The notes under the pieces were generated by a model. It did not search any database, was not told the origin of the DNA, and saw only the letters and a program-made list of their open reading frames with translations. This document shows, in pieces, positions 25,201 to 38,190 of a stretch of DNA of 64,000 bases (within the stretch, counting starts at the first letter, position 1; each line of letters begins with the position of its first letter). Origin of the DNA: Paragordius varius (taxonomy: Eukaryota > Nematomorpha); the NCBI GenBank assembly GCA_964247055.1, contig OZ176055.1:9238001-9302000 (forward strand). Direction: 5' to 3'. Both the position numbers and the translations under genes were made by a program.

Positions 25201-27240
25201 CAACTGAAGTTTGGCCCGAATGTGATAAATTAGAATTGTATAACAGTTTAAATCTCATTAAGGATCAAAAACGAAAGGTTAATCTCTTAATTTTTTTATT
25301 ATAAAATATATCGTTTATTTATAGAGCATTAATATCTTACAATGTGGTATACAATTTCAATATTATTGTAAATAATTTCGTGTATGTAACCACTAAAACT
25401 TTCCATATAAAATATATAAATATTTAATAAATTGGTCTTTAAGTAGTTTCGTTTTGTTTAACTAAATAATTAGATTGGAGAAATGATAATTTAAAGTTTA
25501 CCAATTTGCGTCTTAGAAAGAATTAAAATATAAAAACATGCATTGCTTTATTCAAAAATATGAGTATTCTAGTTTTTAACTTTATTATTTTTATCCCAAG
25601 AATAAAAAAAATGTTAAGAATTATTCTGTCGTCGGTCTTGTTCGAAAAATATAATATAAAAAATATAGTTTCTCAAACATGTTTTATACAATGATACTTA
25701 TATTTTCTTCCTTTCCTTTGCACAAAACAACAGGTTAAAGAACGCCTAAAGCCTTACGTGCGTGATAACTTGGCCCTTGATTTGCTTGATAAACTTTTAT
25801 GGTTGGATCCGAGCAAACGGATAGATAGTGATGAATCCTTGAATCATGATTTCTTTTGGACCGACCCTATGCCCGCAGATTTGGCTAAAACCTTGAGTAA
25901 TCACACCATTTCCATGTTTGAATTTTTTGCTCAGCCCCCTGGTATGGCTGCCGCCCGTGGACTCGTTAAACCGGGTTAGTTTAGTTTTACTTTGGGTTTT
26001 AACTTTGTGTTAAGTATGTATGTAAAATTTGAGAAACACAATTATATGTTGTCAAATTGATTTACGCCCATAAACTATGTAATAATTATAATTTTGACAT
26101 CTATAATTTTCTTGAGTAATAAATTTCAATTCAATTCTTTATTTTGTAAAACGATAAATTGAATTTATTAAAATATGAGTGGTTTTCAAAAGGTTATGTT
26201 TTTGTCTTTTAGTTTTTATGTGTTTTGTCGATAAGTTTAATTTATAAATATTATGAATGGTTTTACAAAAAAAATGTATTTGTCTTTTAGTTTTTATGTG
26301 TTTTGTCTATCTAAATCATTTTAATTTTTTTAGTAAAAATATCTTTATGTATGATAGGCGGCCATCATGGAATAGCTCCTCATAATTTACCGCATGGGGT
26401 TGGTTTTTCTGGTGGAATGCCAACTGGAAAAGGATTAATTAGCGGTTCTAATAGACCTCATCACTATGGACTCGGTCCTGCACCCCAACAGCAAACTAAC
26501 ACCGTGAACAATCAAATCAGCAACAATTATTCCAAAGTATCATAATTTTTGCATAATTTTTTTTAAAAGTTTGAAAGTATTATTAAATTTTTTAAAACCT
26601 TCATTTTTTGGTGTTAAATATATAATATATCGTGTTTTAGGTAGTTGTTTATATAATGATACTGTATACAGTACATTTTTCCCCTTGATATTTTTTATAA
26701 ATCTATATTGTGAGTCATTCTTCCATGCTATAAGTAAAATAAAATTCGATAGATTAAGGCGAAAAAATGTTAATAAAAGATATTTAATCCAACCATTTAA
26801 ATAATTTTTTAATATAATTTATTAAAATTATACTGTTTTGATTAATAGAGCACTTGTTGGCTTCACCTTCATTTTAATCGAACATTATGACAAAAGTCTA
26901 TATATTTTTTATCTTTGGTAGAATTTTCCTTATGGATCTCATGGACCCGCCAGAAGAGACCACAATAAAGGTCAGGTTCACATTAATTTGTTTAATAATC
27001 CATTTACATGAAAAAATAAAAAAATATGCAGGAAAACTCTTTTAGTAAGATTGTTCTTTAGAAAAAGGCTATTTTTTGGTCCATAATTTATTTTAAATAA
27101 GGATGTGAAAAATGAAATTTATCATATAACCTATTTATACCTTACAATCCTAACCATATATTACCGTATTTTAAAGGTTCCAACTTTGAAAAAATATAAT
27201 TTAATATTTTCAAAAAAAACAGCTATTTCAGTTCTTTCTT

Positions 27241-27280
<40 letters not shown>

Positions 27281-27618
27281 AACAATTTTTGCTCTAACCA
27301 TTTTTTTGAATTTTCGGAAAATTTAAATGCATAACCTTTTTTCCATGAAAAAAACTAAATTTAACGACCAATATCACTAATAAATCTATTTTTTGCATAA
27401 TTATTTATTAAAGTTTACATCTGTGTTAATATTCAGGCGGAGGGGCTCAACATCATCAATACCATCATCAAAGATATCATCCGTATGGAACAAACAAAGG
27501 TGATACCAGCAGTTTAAATAATGCAGCAAGTGGTTCAAATGCTGCCCAAAACTCTACTCAATCTACAAATTTACCTCAAAATCAAAATAACAACAATTCC
27601 AATCATGCAAATAATTAA
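22283..27618 (+). CDS. CDK9: Cyclin-dependent kinase 9 (P-TEFb kinase) with long His/Asn-rich tail
   Basis: The catalytic subunit of P-TEFb, which phosphorylates the RNA polymerase II tail and pausing factors for elongation. Twelve exons join in phase to 500 aa: 22283-22395, 22420-22501, 22529-22619, 22646-22809, 23116-23224, 24199-24273, 24486-24571, 25146-25277, 25734-25974, 26358-26536, 26922-26970, 27437-27618. Seen: P-loop [37 protein letters not shown] (PITALRE), [20 protein letters not shown]-loop [19 protein letters not shown] and [17 protein letters not shown]. The first three introns are 24, 27 and 26 nt; later ones run to about 970 nt and hold a hAT element. Residues ~365-500 form a low-complexity Gly/His/Asn/Gln tail (e.g. 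[14 protein letters not shown]) longer than the human C-terminus (372 aa in all). Confidence 0.96.
23818..24090. mobile_element. hAT-type non-autonomous element in a CDK9 intron
   Basis: The left end cagtggtttccaaccttttt is typical of hAT/Charlie-type termini. The interior has gcggccccctcgagatcgga and, near the right, tttgcgctccccttagatac. The right terminus near 24090 (ctattgactg) is only loosely complementary. It sits in the intron 23225-24198. Confidence 0.55.
27246..27282. repeat. (TA)n microsatellite
   Basis: A run of about 18 TA units in the last CDK9 intron. Shorter (TA)n runs occur at 8617, 35985, 46987, 51746, 55355, 56978 and 63026. Confidence 0.9.
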
Positions 27619-28790
27619 TATATATAATATAACTTTTTTATTTAGTTTTTTATGACATTTGTACATATATTGTAATTATATAAATGATATAGTTATAAAT
27701 GAGTAAAATTATATATTGGAAATATTTATGGTGAATACTTTACTTAGGTTACGGGGAAATTCTGTTAAAAAACGTGAACAAATTATAAAATTATCAGGCT
27801 AACTAACCGAAACGTTTAAGTTTGATAAATGAACCCTAAATAAATTATTATCGGGTTGAGTTTTATTATCTAACCATTTTCCTTATTGGCTAGTGAGAAT
27901 AAAATTGTTACGGGGTGGAAGTTTATTATACGATGTTTGGTATAAGTTATTTAAAATTGCATTTTTGTTTGTAAAATTTAATTACTTAACTTCAATTGTT
28001 GTAATGAGATGGATATAAATATCTTATTTGAAACACCCGAATATTATTATATTTACGATTAAATATCGAACTATATTAATAATTGTGTCTTTTAAACATG
28101 GAAAACGATAGCCCCATTATTTTTTTTAAGTCATTGTGACTCTGTGGCGTTAATCGTAATCTTATAATTTAAATTAGTTCTTTTCTCTAGCAAAACTTCA
28201 GTAAAAAGGGGGGTTAAAAGAATCTCAGAAATTGTATTTTTGCGGCAGTTTTCTGAAACATTCGTCTTAGATTAATTTTATGAAGCCAAAAATAAATGAG
28301 CGCTTTCTTAAATTAGTCCCTTTGTAGAGAGATAAGAGTCTTTGTAGAATACGTTTTTAAATTTTCAGATGCTTCGGAAAGCATGTAGGCTTACATTTTT
28401 GGATATTCACGATAAAAAATGAAATTATACGAACAAAAATTAATATTTTATAAAAAATACGATCTCTTAATGTGTCTTTGAAGCATTTTAAACTTTAAAT
28501 TCAATCAATATACGTTGCTTTTTTTAGTGCGCGATCATAGTTGAGCCACTAACTATCAAAATCACACTTGTAATGTACCTTATATTTGAGGGATCCTAAA
28601 TACACCATTATAATAAAATTAATAAAGTATTGGTCATTGAAATATGGTCGAACTATTTTGCTTTTGATGTGCACTAGTTTTTTGAACCCAAATTTATAAA
28701 TTCAGCTCTATAAACCGAAATAAGTTTCTATAATCTAATTTCTAATACATTTCATTTAAATTCTTTATATTAGATTGTGTGCTAAATTAT

Positions 28791-29980
28791 AACACAGTGT
28801 TTACAAAAAAATAACCTGTTAAATCTGAGAGGAATATATATCAATTATGTGCTTTTGGTTGTGGCCCCTACGAGTGATATAAGAAAGTTATTTATACTTT
28901 TGTGGTAAGCACTCCATATCAGAAAATGGCAAAATTTGCGATCATTTTTTAAATAATTTTTTGGTGAAAGCTAAATGCTACATTCCAAAATATGCTTAAA
29001 ATATATTATAATCTACCTATAAAAGTAAAACAATATTATTAAATTTTTTTAGATGTGCGCTCCAAAAGTCTCAATTTTTTTCGCTCTTCTAAAATGAACT
29101 AGTTCTCTTAAACGCAAATATCCTGGGATTGCGAGAAAAAATTTTAAATATATACTAAATTTTGACACAAAATTTTTTTTAAAAAAATGCATACTTTTTG
29201 AAAAATTTAATTTTCATACTAGTTGAGGCATTGGAAACGGTATAAAAACGCTTTAAGATATTTAACACTTTTTCTATATAATTTGATGATGCAACACTAT
29301 CTATCACCTCAGAATTTAAACTAATATATTTATTGTCTTCATTTTTTTAAGTATAAATTTTGTTTATTTACAAAAAATTATCAAAATTTTGAAGTTAACG
29401 AACATTTAAATTAAAATCCAGATGCCATAATGTTCAGCATCATCAAATTATGTTGAAAGTGTTTTTACAATGTCTAAAAAACGATTTTATACCGTTTTCA
29501 TAATGCCTCATAATAGTATGTACGCTTCATCAAATATTAAAAATGAATTTTTGTAAAAAGTGTGCATTTTTTAAAAAATATTTATTTTGATGTCCAAGCT
29601 TGGTATATATTTGAGATTTTCATCCCGCAATCCAGGCATTTTTGCGTTTAGTTCAATTTCGAAGAGCTAAAAAATTTTGGACTTTCGGAGCCCACATCTA
29701 AAAATTAACATTTTTAATAATATCGTTTTTCTTTTATTGTATTTCATGATATTTTAAGATGTTTTCGGAATGTTTAACTTACACCAAAAAAATCATTTAC
29801 AAAATGTGCTCAAATTTACCATTTTCTGATATAAGCGCTTGCCACAAAAGTATAAATAATTTTCTTTACACGAAGGGCTTACACCAAAAGCACCGTGATA
29901 ATCCTGATACATTTTCCTATCAGAAATATATTTCATCAGGTAATTTTCTATACCTTCTGATTTTGGACGTAGTGTAAACA
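28791..29980. mobile_element. Foldback element, family 3 (about 1.2 kb)
   Basis: The left end acacagtgtttacaaaaaaa and right end ttttggacgtagtgtaaac are inverted. The halves mirror each other inside too: acggtataaaaacgctttaa against the inverted ttttataccgttttcataat, and actccatatcagaaaatggc against its inverse near 29825. No protein is encoded. A long single-strand hairpin is possible. Confidence 0.7.
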
Positions 29981-30820
29981 GTATTGGCTTTACGAAAAAA
30001 ACCGAGAAGTTTCAGTGTTTTTTATTGTTCTACCATATTATTATTGATAAAATAGGTATATTTTTTGTTGCTTTCTAACTTCTAAAGTTTAAAATTGGAG
30101 CACCGATAATAAAATAAACAACTGACGTTAACCTTATTTTATTAACATTTACCAACCATTATATACTTTTATTTTTCTGTTGTATTAGCGATTTGTATTA
30201 AATTAAAGAAAAGAAATGGCAAATACTTTTGTAATAACATTTTAAATCGCTAATACTACCCCAGGTAATGAAATGTCAACTGCATAAATTGGCGAACATC
30301 AATTTATAGTTAAAATTGCTTTTTTATTTTTTGAAGAATATTTTTGATAAATTATAAATGATAAATCATATCTATTATTTTTAAACAAAACTTTTGTTAT
30401 CCCATCTAAAATGATGTTAAGTACCTTATTAAATTTTTAGAAGGATAGATATGAATCTTTAAAATTATATATTAAGATGTTATTTATTTTATTTTTAAAA
30501 TGGTTTCCCTTTTTTAAAAAAAATAAAAAATTCATGTCACAAAACTGATGCTGACGTAAGAATTTTTTACAATCGTTTTTTTATAATTAAGCGCCCTCTT
30601 TATCAAAATTTACTAAAATATTTTCTTCGAATATGCCACAACCATTTGTAATATATCATTCGAAAGAGTACTGAAAACTCTATGAAATGCATAGTAATAT
30701 GTTTTACATCGATAGTTAAATATTGGAGATAGGAAGCGACAAACCCGCGAAGCGAGAGCGTCTTTGTCAATAAATATATAAAACTAATTGACGAAAATAG
30801 CTTAAAAATTGTATATAGGG

Positions 30821-30905
30821 CGATGAATGTCTAAAAAAAATATATAAGTTTTTTACAGTTAAAAACTTATTTATTCCTTTTGTTTCGTTAGACATTCATT
30901 ACACC
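30821..30905. repeat. Small palindromic element
   Basis: The outer arms gatgaatgtctaa and ttagacattcatta pair. The inner arms aagttttttac and taaaaactt pair across a three-base centre. It is about 85 bp. It may be a solo MITE or a transcribed hairpin. Confidence 0.5.
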
Positions 30906-31959
30906 ATCTCATCTTTAAAAGGCTTATAATTTTAAAATATAAAAGACTAGAAATAAAGTTTAAGGCATTTTTGATCTTTTATAGCCATTATTCAAAAAAA
31001 TACAGTTATAACTATGCATTTTAGTATCCACTAGGTAAATATAATTTTGATATAATGATTTTTAAAAGCATACCAAAAGCTTTTTTGAAGATTTGTCTTT
31101 AATTTTATAATAATGTAGCCATGTTAAATATAAATTAATTTCTTCCATAAAAACTTTTTTATGGGTAAATTTTGACCATATAAAACCAAATAACTTTTAC
31201 GTCAGAATTTAAGTGACTAACTACCATCCAAAAGATTCAGTCTTTTGCGCCCATTCGAATGTTATAAAATACTTGACATATATCTAAAACTTTCAAGTAT
31301 AAAAATCGAGTTAATGTTAAATCGGGGACAAAAATTTTCGATAAACTCTAATAAAAAATTCTTAGGACCAATTTTTTCAGATACACTTTTGTCCTTAAAT
31401 GAAATAGACTAATTTGCAAAAACGACACTTTAAAAAGTCAAAATTTCGCTAATTTTGTTAAGGCAAAGAAAAATCAGGAGTCAAAAAATTGCTTTAAACG
31501 AATTTTTCACTTTTTATGTTGTGTCTTTGTAGTATAAATTATTTTTGTACATAAGAAAGATTTTTTAAAGTTAATTATTCTGAAGGCTTTTGCCGCAAAA
31601 TTATATAAATATAAATTAGAACCCAATTTATTTTACCTTATATTTTATATGCTATTTGTCACACGTGTTATTCGTTAAAGCCAAAATTGATGTACAATGG
31701 TTCATTTTTTTAATGTGTTAAAATGTACAATATACAAAAGGTAAAAAAAGTATGATAAAGACAATAAAATGCAATTTGGTAGTAATAAAAGGAAGGGTTT
31801 ACAAATAATTCTAGTGCTACACACTTTAGGATGGTATCATTTATATTATTATAATAATTTATAAACATTTCATATATCATATATCTATCTACCTTCATAA
31901 TTTACCGTGTTTACTATTAAAATAATTCTACAACTATCCTAAAAATCACATTTTTATAC

Positions 31960-32346
31960 ATGGAAATGAACAAAAAAATGAAATATCCTACTACCAGCTT
32001 ATCTCCACCACCTAATTCCATACACATCTCTGGTAATGATAAAATTTGCGAAAAAGATACAATGTTTCAAGGGCCGGAAACTGAATTGGAAGAAAAATAT
32101 TTGAAAAAATTAGAAACTTTGCTACCTAGCCTACAAGAAATTGAAACGCCTGAACATAACAACAATTACAATCATCCAAAATTAAATGACAATATCAAAA
32201 TTAATCCAGATGATTTGATCAAACCACAAGATGCCTTTAAGTTCGAATTGTTGAAAGAAGTCATAAACTACATTTATGATTTACAAGATATTTTAGACTC
32301 CGATGAGTCAATATATTCTTCTGATTGGGATTCTGATGCCAGTTAG
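31960..32346 (+). CDS. Id-type helix-loop-helix protein with enlarged loop
   Basis: Likely a dominant-negative HLH regulator of the Id / extramacrochaetae class that pairs with bHLH proteins and blocks DNA binding. A single open frame encodes 128 aa from ATG 31960. Helix 1 is YLKKLETLLPSLQ (about residues 46-58), cf. Id RLKELVPTLP. Helix 2 is KFELLKEVINYIYDLQDIL (about 94-112), cf. Id KVEILQHVIDYIRDLQLEL. No basic DNA-contact region precedes helix 1. The loop between them is about 35 residues, Asn-rich and polar, where Id proteins have about 10. It contains no GT-starting intron, so the insert is real coding. The C-terminus is acidic (SDESIYSSDWDSDAS). Helix 2 is the strong match; helix 1 alone would be weak. 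Confidence 0.75.
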   Translation: MEMNKKMKYPTTSLSPPPNSIHISGNDKICEKDTMFQGPETELEEKYLKKLETLLPSLQEIETPEHNNNYNHPKLNDNIKINPDDLIKPQDAFKFELLKEVINYIYDLQDILDSDESIYSSDWDSDAS

Positions 32347-34110
32347 AGTTACTATGTCCCAAATATATTATCCGTTTATTATGCAATGTTAGTTTCCAAC
32401 AAAATGTAAATTGTATTATTGTTATTTATATATGTATATTAATGTGATTAAATTATATAATCTTAAATATATATATGAAGATTTTTTTGTCATATTGCGT
32501 ACTGTTTAAATAAATTTACAGGTGGCGCTAGCATCTAAAATCTATTCCTCCTACATTCCTTAACATCTGTTCACTAAATGTTTTCTCGAAAAGCAGAAAG
32601 AGGTCTTCTGTTTTCAAATTTGATTAATTTTAGCAAATACATCATTACCATATAATAGAAAATGAAGCATTAATTTTTGCACAAGTGTTGTTTTTCAATT
32701 TAAATTATTGACCTTTCTATATTTACATATCAATTTATTTTATAGTGTGTTTCTAAATATAAAATTTTGGTTTCAATTTAATGATATCCCTTACAATTTT
32801 TTTGTGATTGGGATCATAGATCCAAAACATTTGTTCCTGTTTTGTAGATTAAAGACAGATGAGTACAGGTTGCCACAACCCTTTGATATATGTCGTCTAA
32901 CACCGCGGATGTATTATGATTTAAATACCATCTTAGACCCGTAAGTTAATTATTTTACTCTTAACACTTTGTCTCTAAACTTCTACTCAACAGTTCCCAC
33001 AGATTTATGTGTCGAAACATTTATGTGACACAAGAAGGTGATGCCATGTTATACAGAGTGCGACCCTTCAAAAGGAATTTAATCCTGAACTATAGCATTG
33101 AATATACGAGGAATAACACCACTTATGATATGAGCACAAATTTAAATTTTTATACTAATGCCTTAAATTTCGATGTAGAGTCAGATATTTCAAAGCTTTG
33201 GTCTATGAGATACACGGTAATTAACAAATGCTAAACAACTTTTATTTCAATAAATTTAGATATACGTCGATATATTTCGAGATAATCTAAAATACATATG
33301 TCCTCTATGGGTAAGGCATTTGGGAGATTGTTTCAATTACAATCAATATATTTCAATAAGTATCGGCGATCATTTAATTAAAGTTAGAATTAAATTATAC
33401 GATACAGATAAATATTTTTTTAAAAGACAAAAAAAACATCAAAAAGACAACCATGCGTTTTTAAACCCTAATTTCTATATAAAATATTTGATTGTGATAA
33501 AATATATAATTGATTTCGTTACCACTTTCCATCTCTATTTCATTCTTTACATATTAAAATGAATTATATTCAATCTTATCCAGCTTAAAAAAGTACAATG
33601 GTTGGTCTCTTGAAATGTCTCTGTATTTATATGTTTTGTCTATTTTTTCCTTGTCATTTTTTTGACACCTGACAATAGGTAAGGATAGTACAAAGTTATA
33701 AACGAATTTATTTGTTGGAATATTACACCCCAATAGCAAACGCAACTACGCATGATTTTATAATAGTTAAAACACACCCTAAAAATTTGGCCTTTAAGGA
33801 ATCTAACCTAACTCTCTTAAAATTAATCTATGAAGAGGAATCAACCGATATTAATGGATCTTATAATACTAATAATAATCAAACATCAATCCAAATGATG
33901 AGATTAAACAATTTAAATGATTCTTAAACATTGTAACGATAAAAGTATGAGTACATTTGCTATATATATCGTTTTATAAGCAAACATGTTAGTGTTAATC
34001 TAATGGGAGTTAACGACATAAGCACATAAGTAATGGATGTGTTAAAAAAATATTTTTTTGTTAGTTTCGCAATAATTTGTGAAAGTTAATAAAAATACTT
34101 ATTATTTATT

Positions 34111-34202
34111 TTATTTTTACGTTTGTCAAAGATTACTTGTAGTAATCGAAATATTATAATAAATTTATATTATTTTTGCTGAATTATTCCATATATAATA
34201 AT
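34111..34202. repeat. 90-bp dispersed repeat, copy 2
   Basis: Nearly identical to 19155-19245 (core gattacttgtagtaatcgaa). It lies in the long intron of the copy A pseudogene. Confidence 0.75.
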
Positions 34203-34639
34203 ACAATCACACTTCAGCGTAAACAATATCCAAAAATACTTATTTTTATTTCTTTCATAATAAATTTTAGTTAAAAATTAGATATAAATCGGATTAACAT
34301 TGTAAAAACCGAGCCTATTTAGAATTAATGCCAATCGTTACTGAAAATTAATTTGTAGTTAAAAAATGGAATAAACCCAAAATTTTAATAACTTTTGAAA
34401 TTCAATATTTATTAGAAGTTAATTTGTAAATATTAATAGATCAGGCATATCGACAAATTTATAATTTACTAGCGTAAATCTCGTCGGACTTCTATAGGGG
34501 GGGGGGGGGGGGTATTTGAAATAAGGGACAATAAAATGATCCACATATGTGGATTATTTCGTAAAATTATTTAAATATGAAATATAAGAATTTTAAAACG
34601 TGCATTCATACCAATATATTGTTTACTTCGGGGAAAAAT

Positions 34640-35518
34640 AGATTTAAAAATATATATTTGTAGACTTTGTTTTTTTTGAAAAAAATGGCATTTTACGGGG
34701 GTAGCGGGTAAAAAGAGGGCCTAAATCAAAAAGGTGAGTCGACTATGTTCAGCGCGATCGAAAATAAGTAAACAAAAATCATATTTGAAATTGAATGATC
34801 TAAACGTTCTACGGAAAATTGTCTCAAAGACACGATTTCTGTGGACTTCTGTTTTCAAAAAAAAAACCGTTTTTCACACGGGGTGGGATCGAACTGGGGG
34901 CCTATTTCAAAAAAAGGGCGAAGTTATTGTCGTGGCATTCATTAATGATTATATTTTTTCGATATTTTGATTTGATTGGGTTCACCGGTTTTCCGGAAAC
35001 AGATCACAAAGTTACATGAAAAATCAGTTTTTCGCGGGTAGCTCCTTACCCAGCAGCTATCATCATAGAAACGCTTGACTGAAATTTTTGCCTTTTAACA
35101 GGGAATACGTCGAATCTTTTTTAAATTTTTACGGCCGCATATCTAGGGCGAAAAATCGATTTAAAAAATTATTTTTGTGGACTTTGTTTTTTGAAAAAAA
35201 TGGTATTTTACGGGGGTAGCGGGTAAAAAGAGGGCATAAATCAAAAAAGTGACTCGACTATGTTCGACGCAATCGAAAATAAGTAAACAAAAATTATATT
35301 TGAAATTGAATGGTCCAACACGTTCTCCAGAAAATTGTCTCAAAGACACGATTTTTGTGGACTTTTGTTTTCAAAAAAAACCGTTTTTCATACGGGGTGG
35401 GCCCGAGGGCCTATTTCAAAAAAAGGGCGAAGCTATTGTCGGGACATTTATTAATGATTATATTTTTTCGATATTTGGATTTGATTGGGTCTACGGGTTT
35501 TCCTGTACCAGATAACAA
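34640..35518. repeat. Two direct copies of a ~370-bp unit
   Basis: Blocks at about 34640-35018 and 35150-35518 are direct repeats about 504 bp apart. Both carry ttacgggggtagcgggtaaa, aattgtctcaaagacacgat, ccgtttttcayacggggtgg and attaatgattatattttttc. They diverge by perhaps 10-15% by eye. Short open frames run through both but differ between them and show no family. Origin unknown: satellite seed or tandem mobile-element scrap. A run of 13-15 G lies just upstream at about 34498. Confidence 0.75.
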
Positions 35519-35716
35519 AGCCAGCATTTTCCATTTTTATAAATATATAGATTGCTCTCTCTATATATAAATATATAATAAATATCATTGGAAAGTGATT
35601 AAGGCGTATATGTTAGTTGCGTGAAGTGCGGAATTTATATCCTACGACGTTTTTCCAACATCACTAGAGCCTTTAATAAACTAAAGCTTAAGAAAAAGAA
35701 TCCCGCATTATTTTGT

Positions 35717-35984
35717 TACAGTAAAAATTGAAATTATACGGACAAAACTTGAAAATATAAAGACACATATTAAAAAGATAATTATACCTTTTTAAACTTG
35801 ATTTTTTTAATATAACTCATTGTTTTAAACTACAAAGTATAATATGGAAATGTCAATTGGTTACACAATCATATGTTTTTATGATTGTAATTAAATGTTT
35901 TTTATATGATAAAAGTATGATTATCTTTGAAAAAAAAATATGTCTTTATATTTTTACATTTTGTCCGTATAATTTCAATTTTAC

Positions 35985-35985
<1 letters not shown>
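35717..35985. mobile_element. MITE, family 4
   Basis: The left arm acagtaaaaattgaaattat then acggacaaaacttgaaaata is mirrored at the right by ttttgtccgtataatttcaa then ttttact. The same arms define 62225-62519. Partial arms occur near 60515 and 28412. Confidence 0.75.
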
Positions 35986-36015
<30 letters not shown>

Positions 36016-37568
36016 GAACAGATTTTTCGATTTATTCCATGTTTTTGGATAAAACCACTTTTTTGGATCAAAGTATGATTTGTATATTAATATATATGCA
36101 AGAAATATATGTATTATTGAATGAGGATTCCTGTAAATGGGATTTACCACCTGGAATATACAATTTTATCTCATACTCCTTTAGGGACCGTTTTATGTAA
36201 AATATATTTATATATAATATTGGTAATTTGCCCGTACATTTTCATTCAAACATGAAAACCATTCGCAGCTCTTCCTACAGAATTTACCCAAAGCATTCAT
36301 TCTAATAACACAATTGTAGTGACCATTCATAATCAATTTGCAAAACATCATATGATGGATAGACGGTTAAATTTTAGCATAGCTTCGCAGGTTAATTATC
36401 TTGGAGAAAGCTTATTTTATCTCATCAATTATATGTGATATCAGTAAAATAAGGTAATGTCTAAATTTTACAGTTCCGTCCATTTTAATAACATTTTCAA
36501 GCGTTTGATATTATCTAAAGGACGCGCGTTAATTATCTTAGATGTGTTAATGTTAATTGTTGTTCAATTCTTTGAGGGTCTATTCTCTAACTTGTTCCAT
36601 TGATAATGCATTCATATAAGATATATGGCTATCACTAAATCATTTACAATATTCTAAATAAAGTCCCAAAGTAGCGGTTTTAGTCCTTTTAGGTCAAATT
36701 TCTAAACAACAGCTATCATACTTTGGGCACATGATTCTCGTTAGGAAAGGTTCTGAAACTCGGTAAACTAAAATCGCCGCAGATGTACGTATTGGATGAT
36801 GATACTAGAAGGTTACCAGCTCATCTCTTTACACACTAACACAAATGACCGAAAATAGATGAAGAGAATAATGTTTATATGAAATTGCATGAAATGGTGA
36901 TCAAACATTAAGCATCAATCATCATTATTATACTGGAATTATAAAAATTGAATTGGTTTATATAAAAAATTGTCCATTCCCCTGTATTTTTTTGGCCTTT
37001 TTTCAATCAGGTACATCTCCAATGACTTAGACCTAAAAATGTAGCCAAAGTTAAGAGTAGTATGGTTTGAACGAAAGCAATGACATATCAGGGTTAATTA
37101 ATTTTTAGGATTGTGTAATTTGATCGGATCAATTATTTAGTAAAATTCCTTAACACTCATAGTAAGAAATTTAGCCGTTGGTCGAATTTTTCATAGTTCA
37201 TTTCAAAAATTGAATTAGGATTAATAAAACAAACCAATTAGATTGTTATGAAACTTCTAGGTTAATGTGTTCAGTTCGGTCAAGATCGTAATCAAGTCAT
37301 GGGCGGCATTCCCCAAATATTTGGCCATTAACAAATTTTACTAGTTTCTTGCCAAAATTTGGGTAAACTATTCCCAAAATTTGTTCAAATTAATTAATTT
37401 TAGATTTCGTAAATAATTTATTTGAAATTTCCGGGCTGCATAAATATTTTATTGTTTGGGCGTTATTCCTCCTAAATGTTTTTGCTATAAAATATTATAT
37501 AACTAAATTTATAAAAATTAACATAGTATTATATCTAGTGAAGTCGAATTACCGTGTTTCCGGAACAG

Positions 37569-37607
37569 AAAAAAGAAACGATAGGAAATCAATCGTTTCT
37601 TTTTTTC
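37569..37607. repeat. Perfect short hairpin
   Basis: gaaaaaagaaacgat and atcgtttctttttt form about 14-15 bp of stem around a 9-base loop, inside the last intron of copy A. No flanking family is seen. Confidence 0.5.
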
Positions 37608-38190
37608 AAAATAATGTTCATCAGATTCTATTCAGATCATATATGACCTTGCCAAAAAATTAATCAATTGCCTTTTGTAAAAAATCGTTTGTAAAGTTGT
37701 TTTAAAACGTTTACATATATATTAAGGCTGCTCTCAAAGGGTATAAAAGAACCCTAAGAAGAGTATAATGCTGCTAGGGAATTTTTTTCATCGAGAAGGA
37801 ATTTTAAAATGTTCAGACATGTCATGTAAAAAATCAATTTGCCACGTTTTCTGACCCATTCCGGTCGTTTAATGAAAGCATATTTTATGGTTTTTTGTGA
37901 GAACCTGTATTTTATATAAAATAAACCATTTGCACTACAAGAGTGTCCTTAAACAATTCAAGTTGGCCTCAAAATATTACTTTGGGCCATAAAAAGTAAC
38001 AAAGGTATTTTTTCTAAATTATTATTAAATGTTAGATTTTGCTGTTGTTATCCCGTTAACTCTCATGCCTTGTAAAAAATACTTATTATTTTAACTTTTG
38101 TAATAATAATACCTATTACAATCCATCTCTTATAAATTATTAAAAAATATTTTTTAGAGTGTGCTTATATTTATTATTATAAACACTATT

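Larger units (their letters stand above)
27619..31959. other. Gene-free stretch with repeats
   Basis: It holds a family-3 foldback element (28791-29980) and a small palindrome (30821-30905). The rest is AT-rich, with no protein family recognised on either strand. Confidence 0.55.

Noticed and set aside
34734-35570. Short open frames in the 370-bp direct repeats as a duplicated gene
   Set aside because: The frames differ between the two copies and carry no recognisable motif; conservation is at the DNA level across frames.
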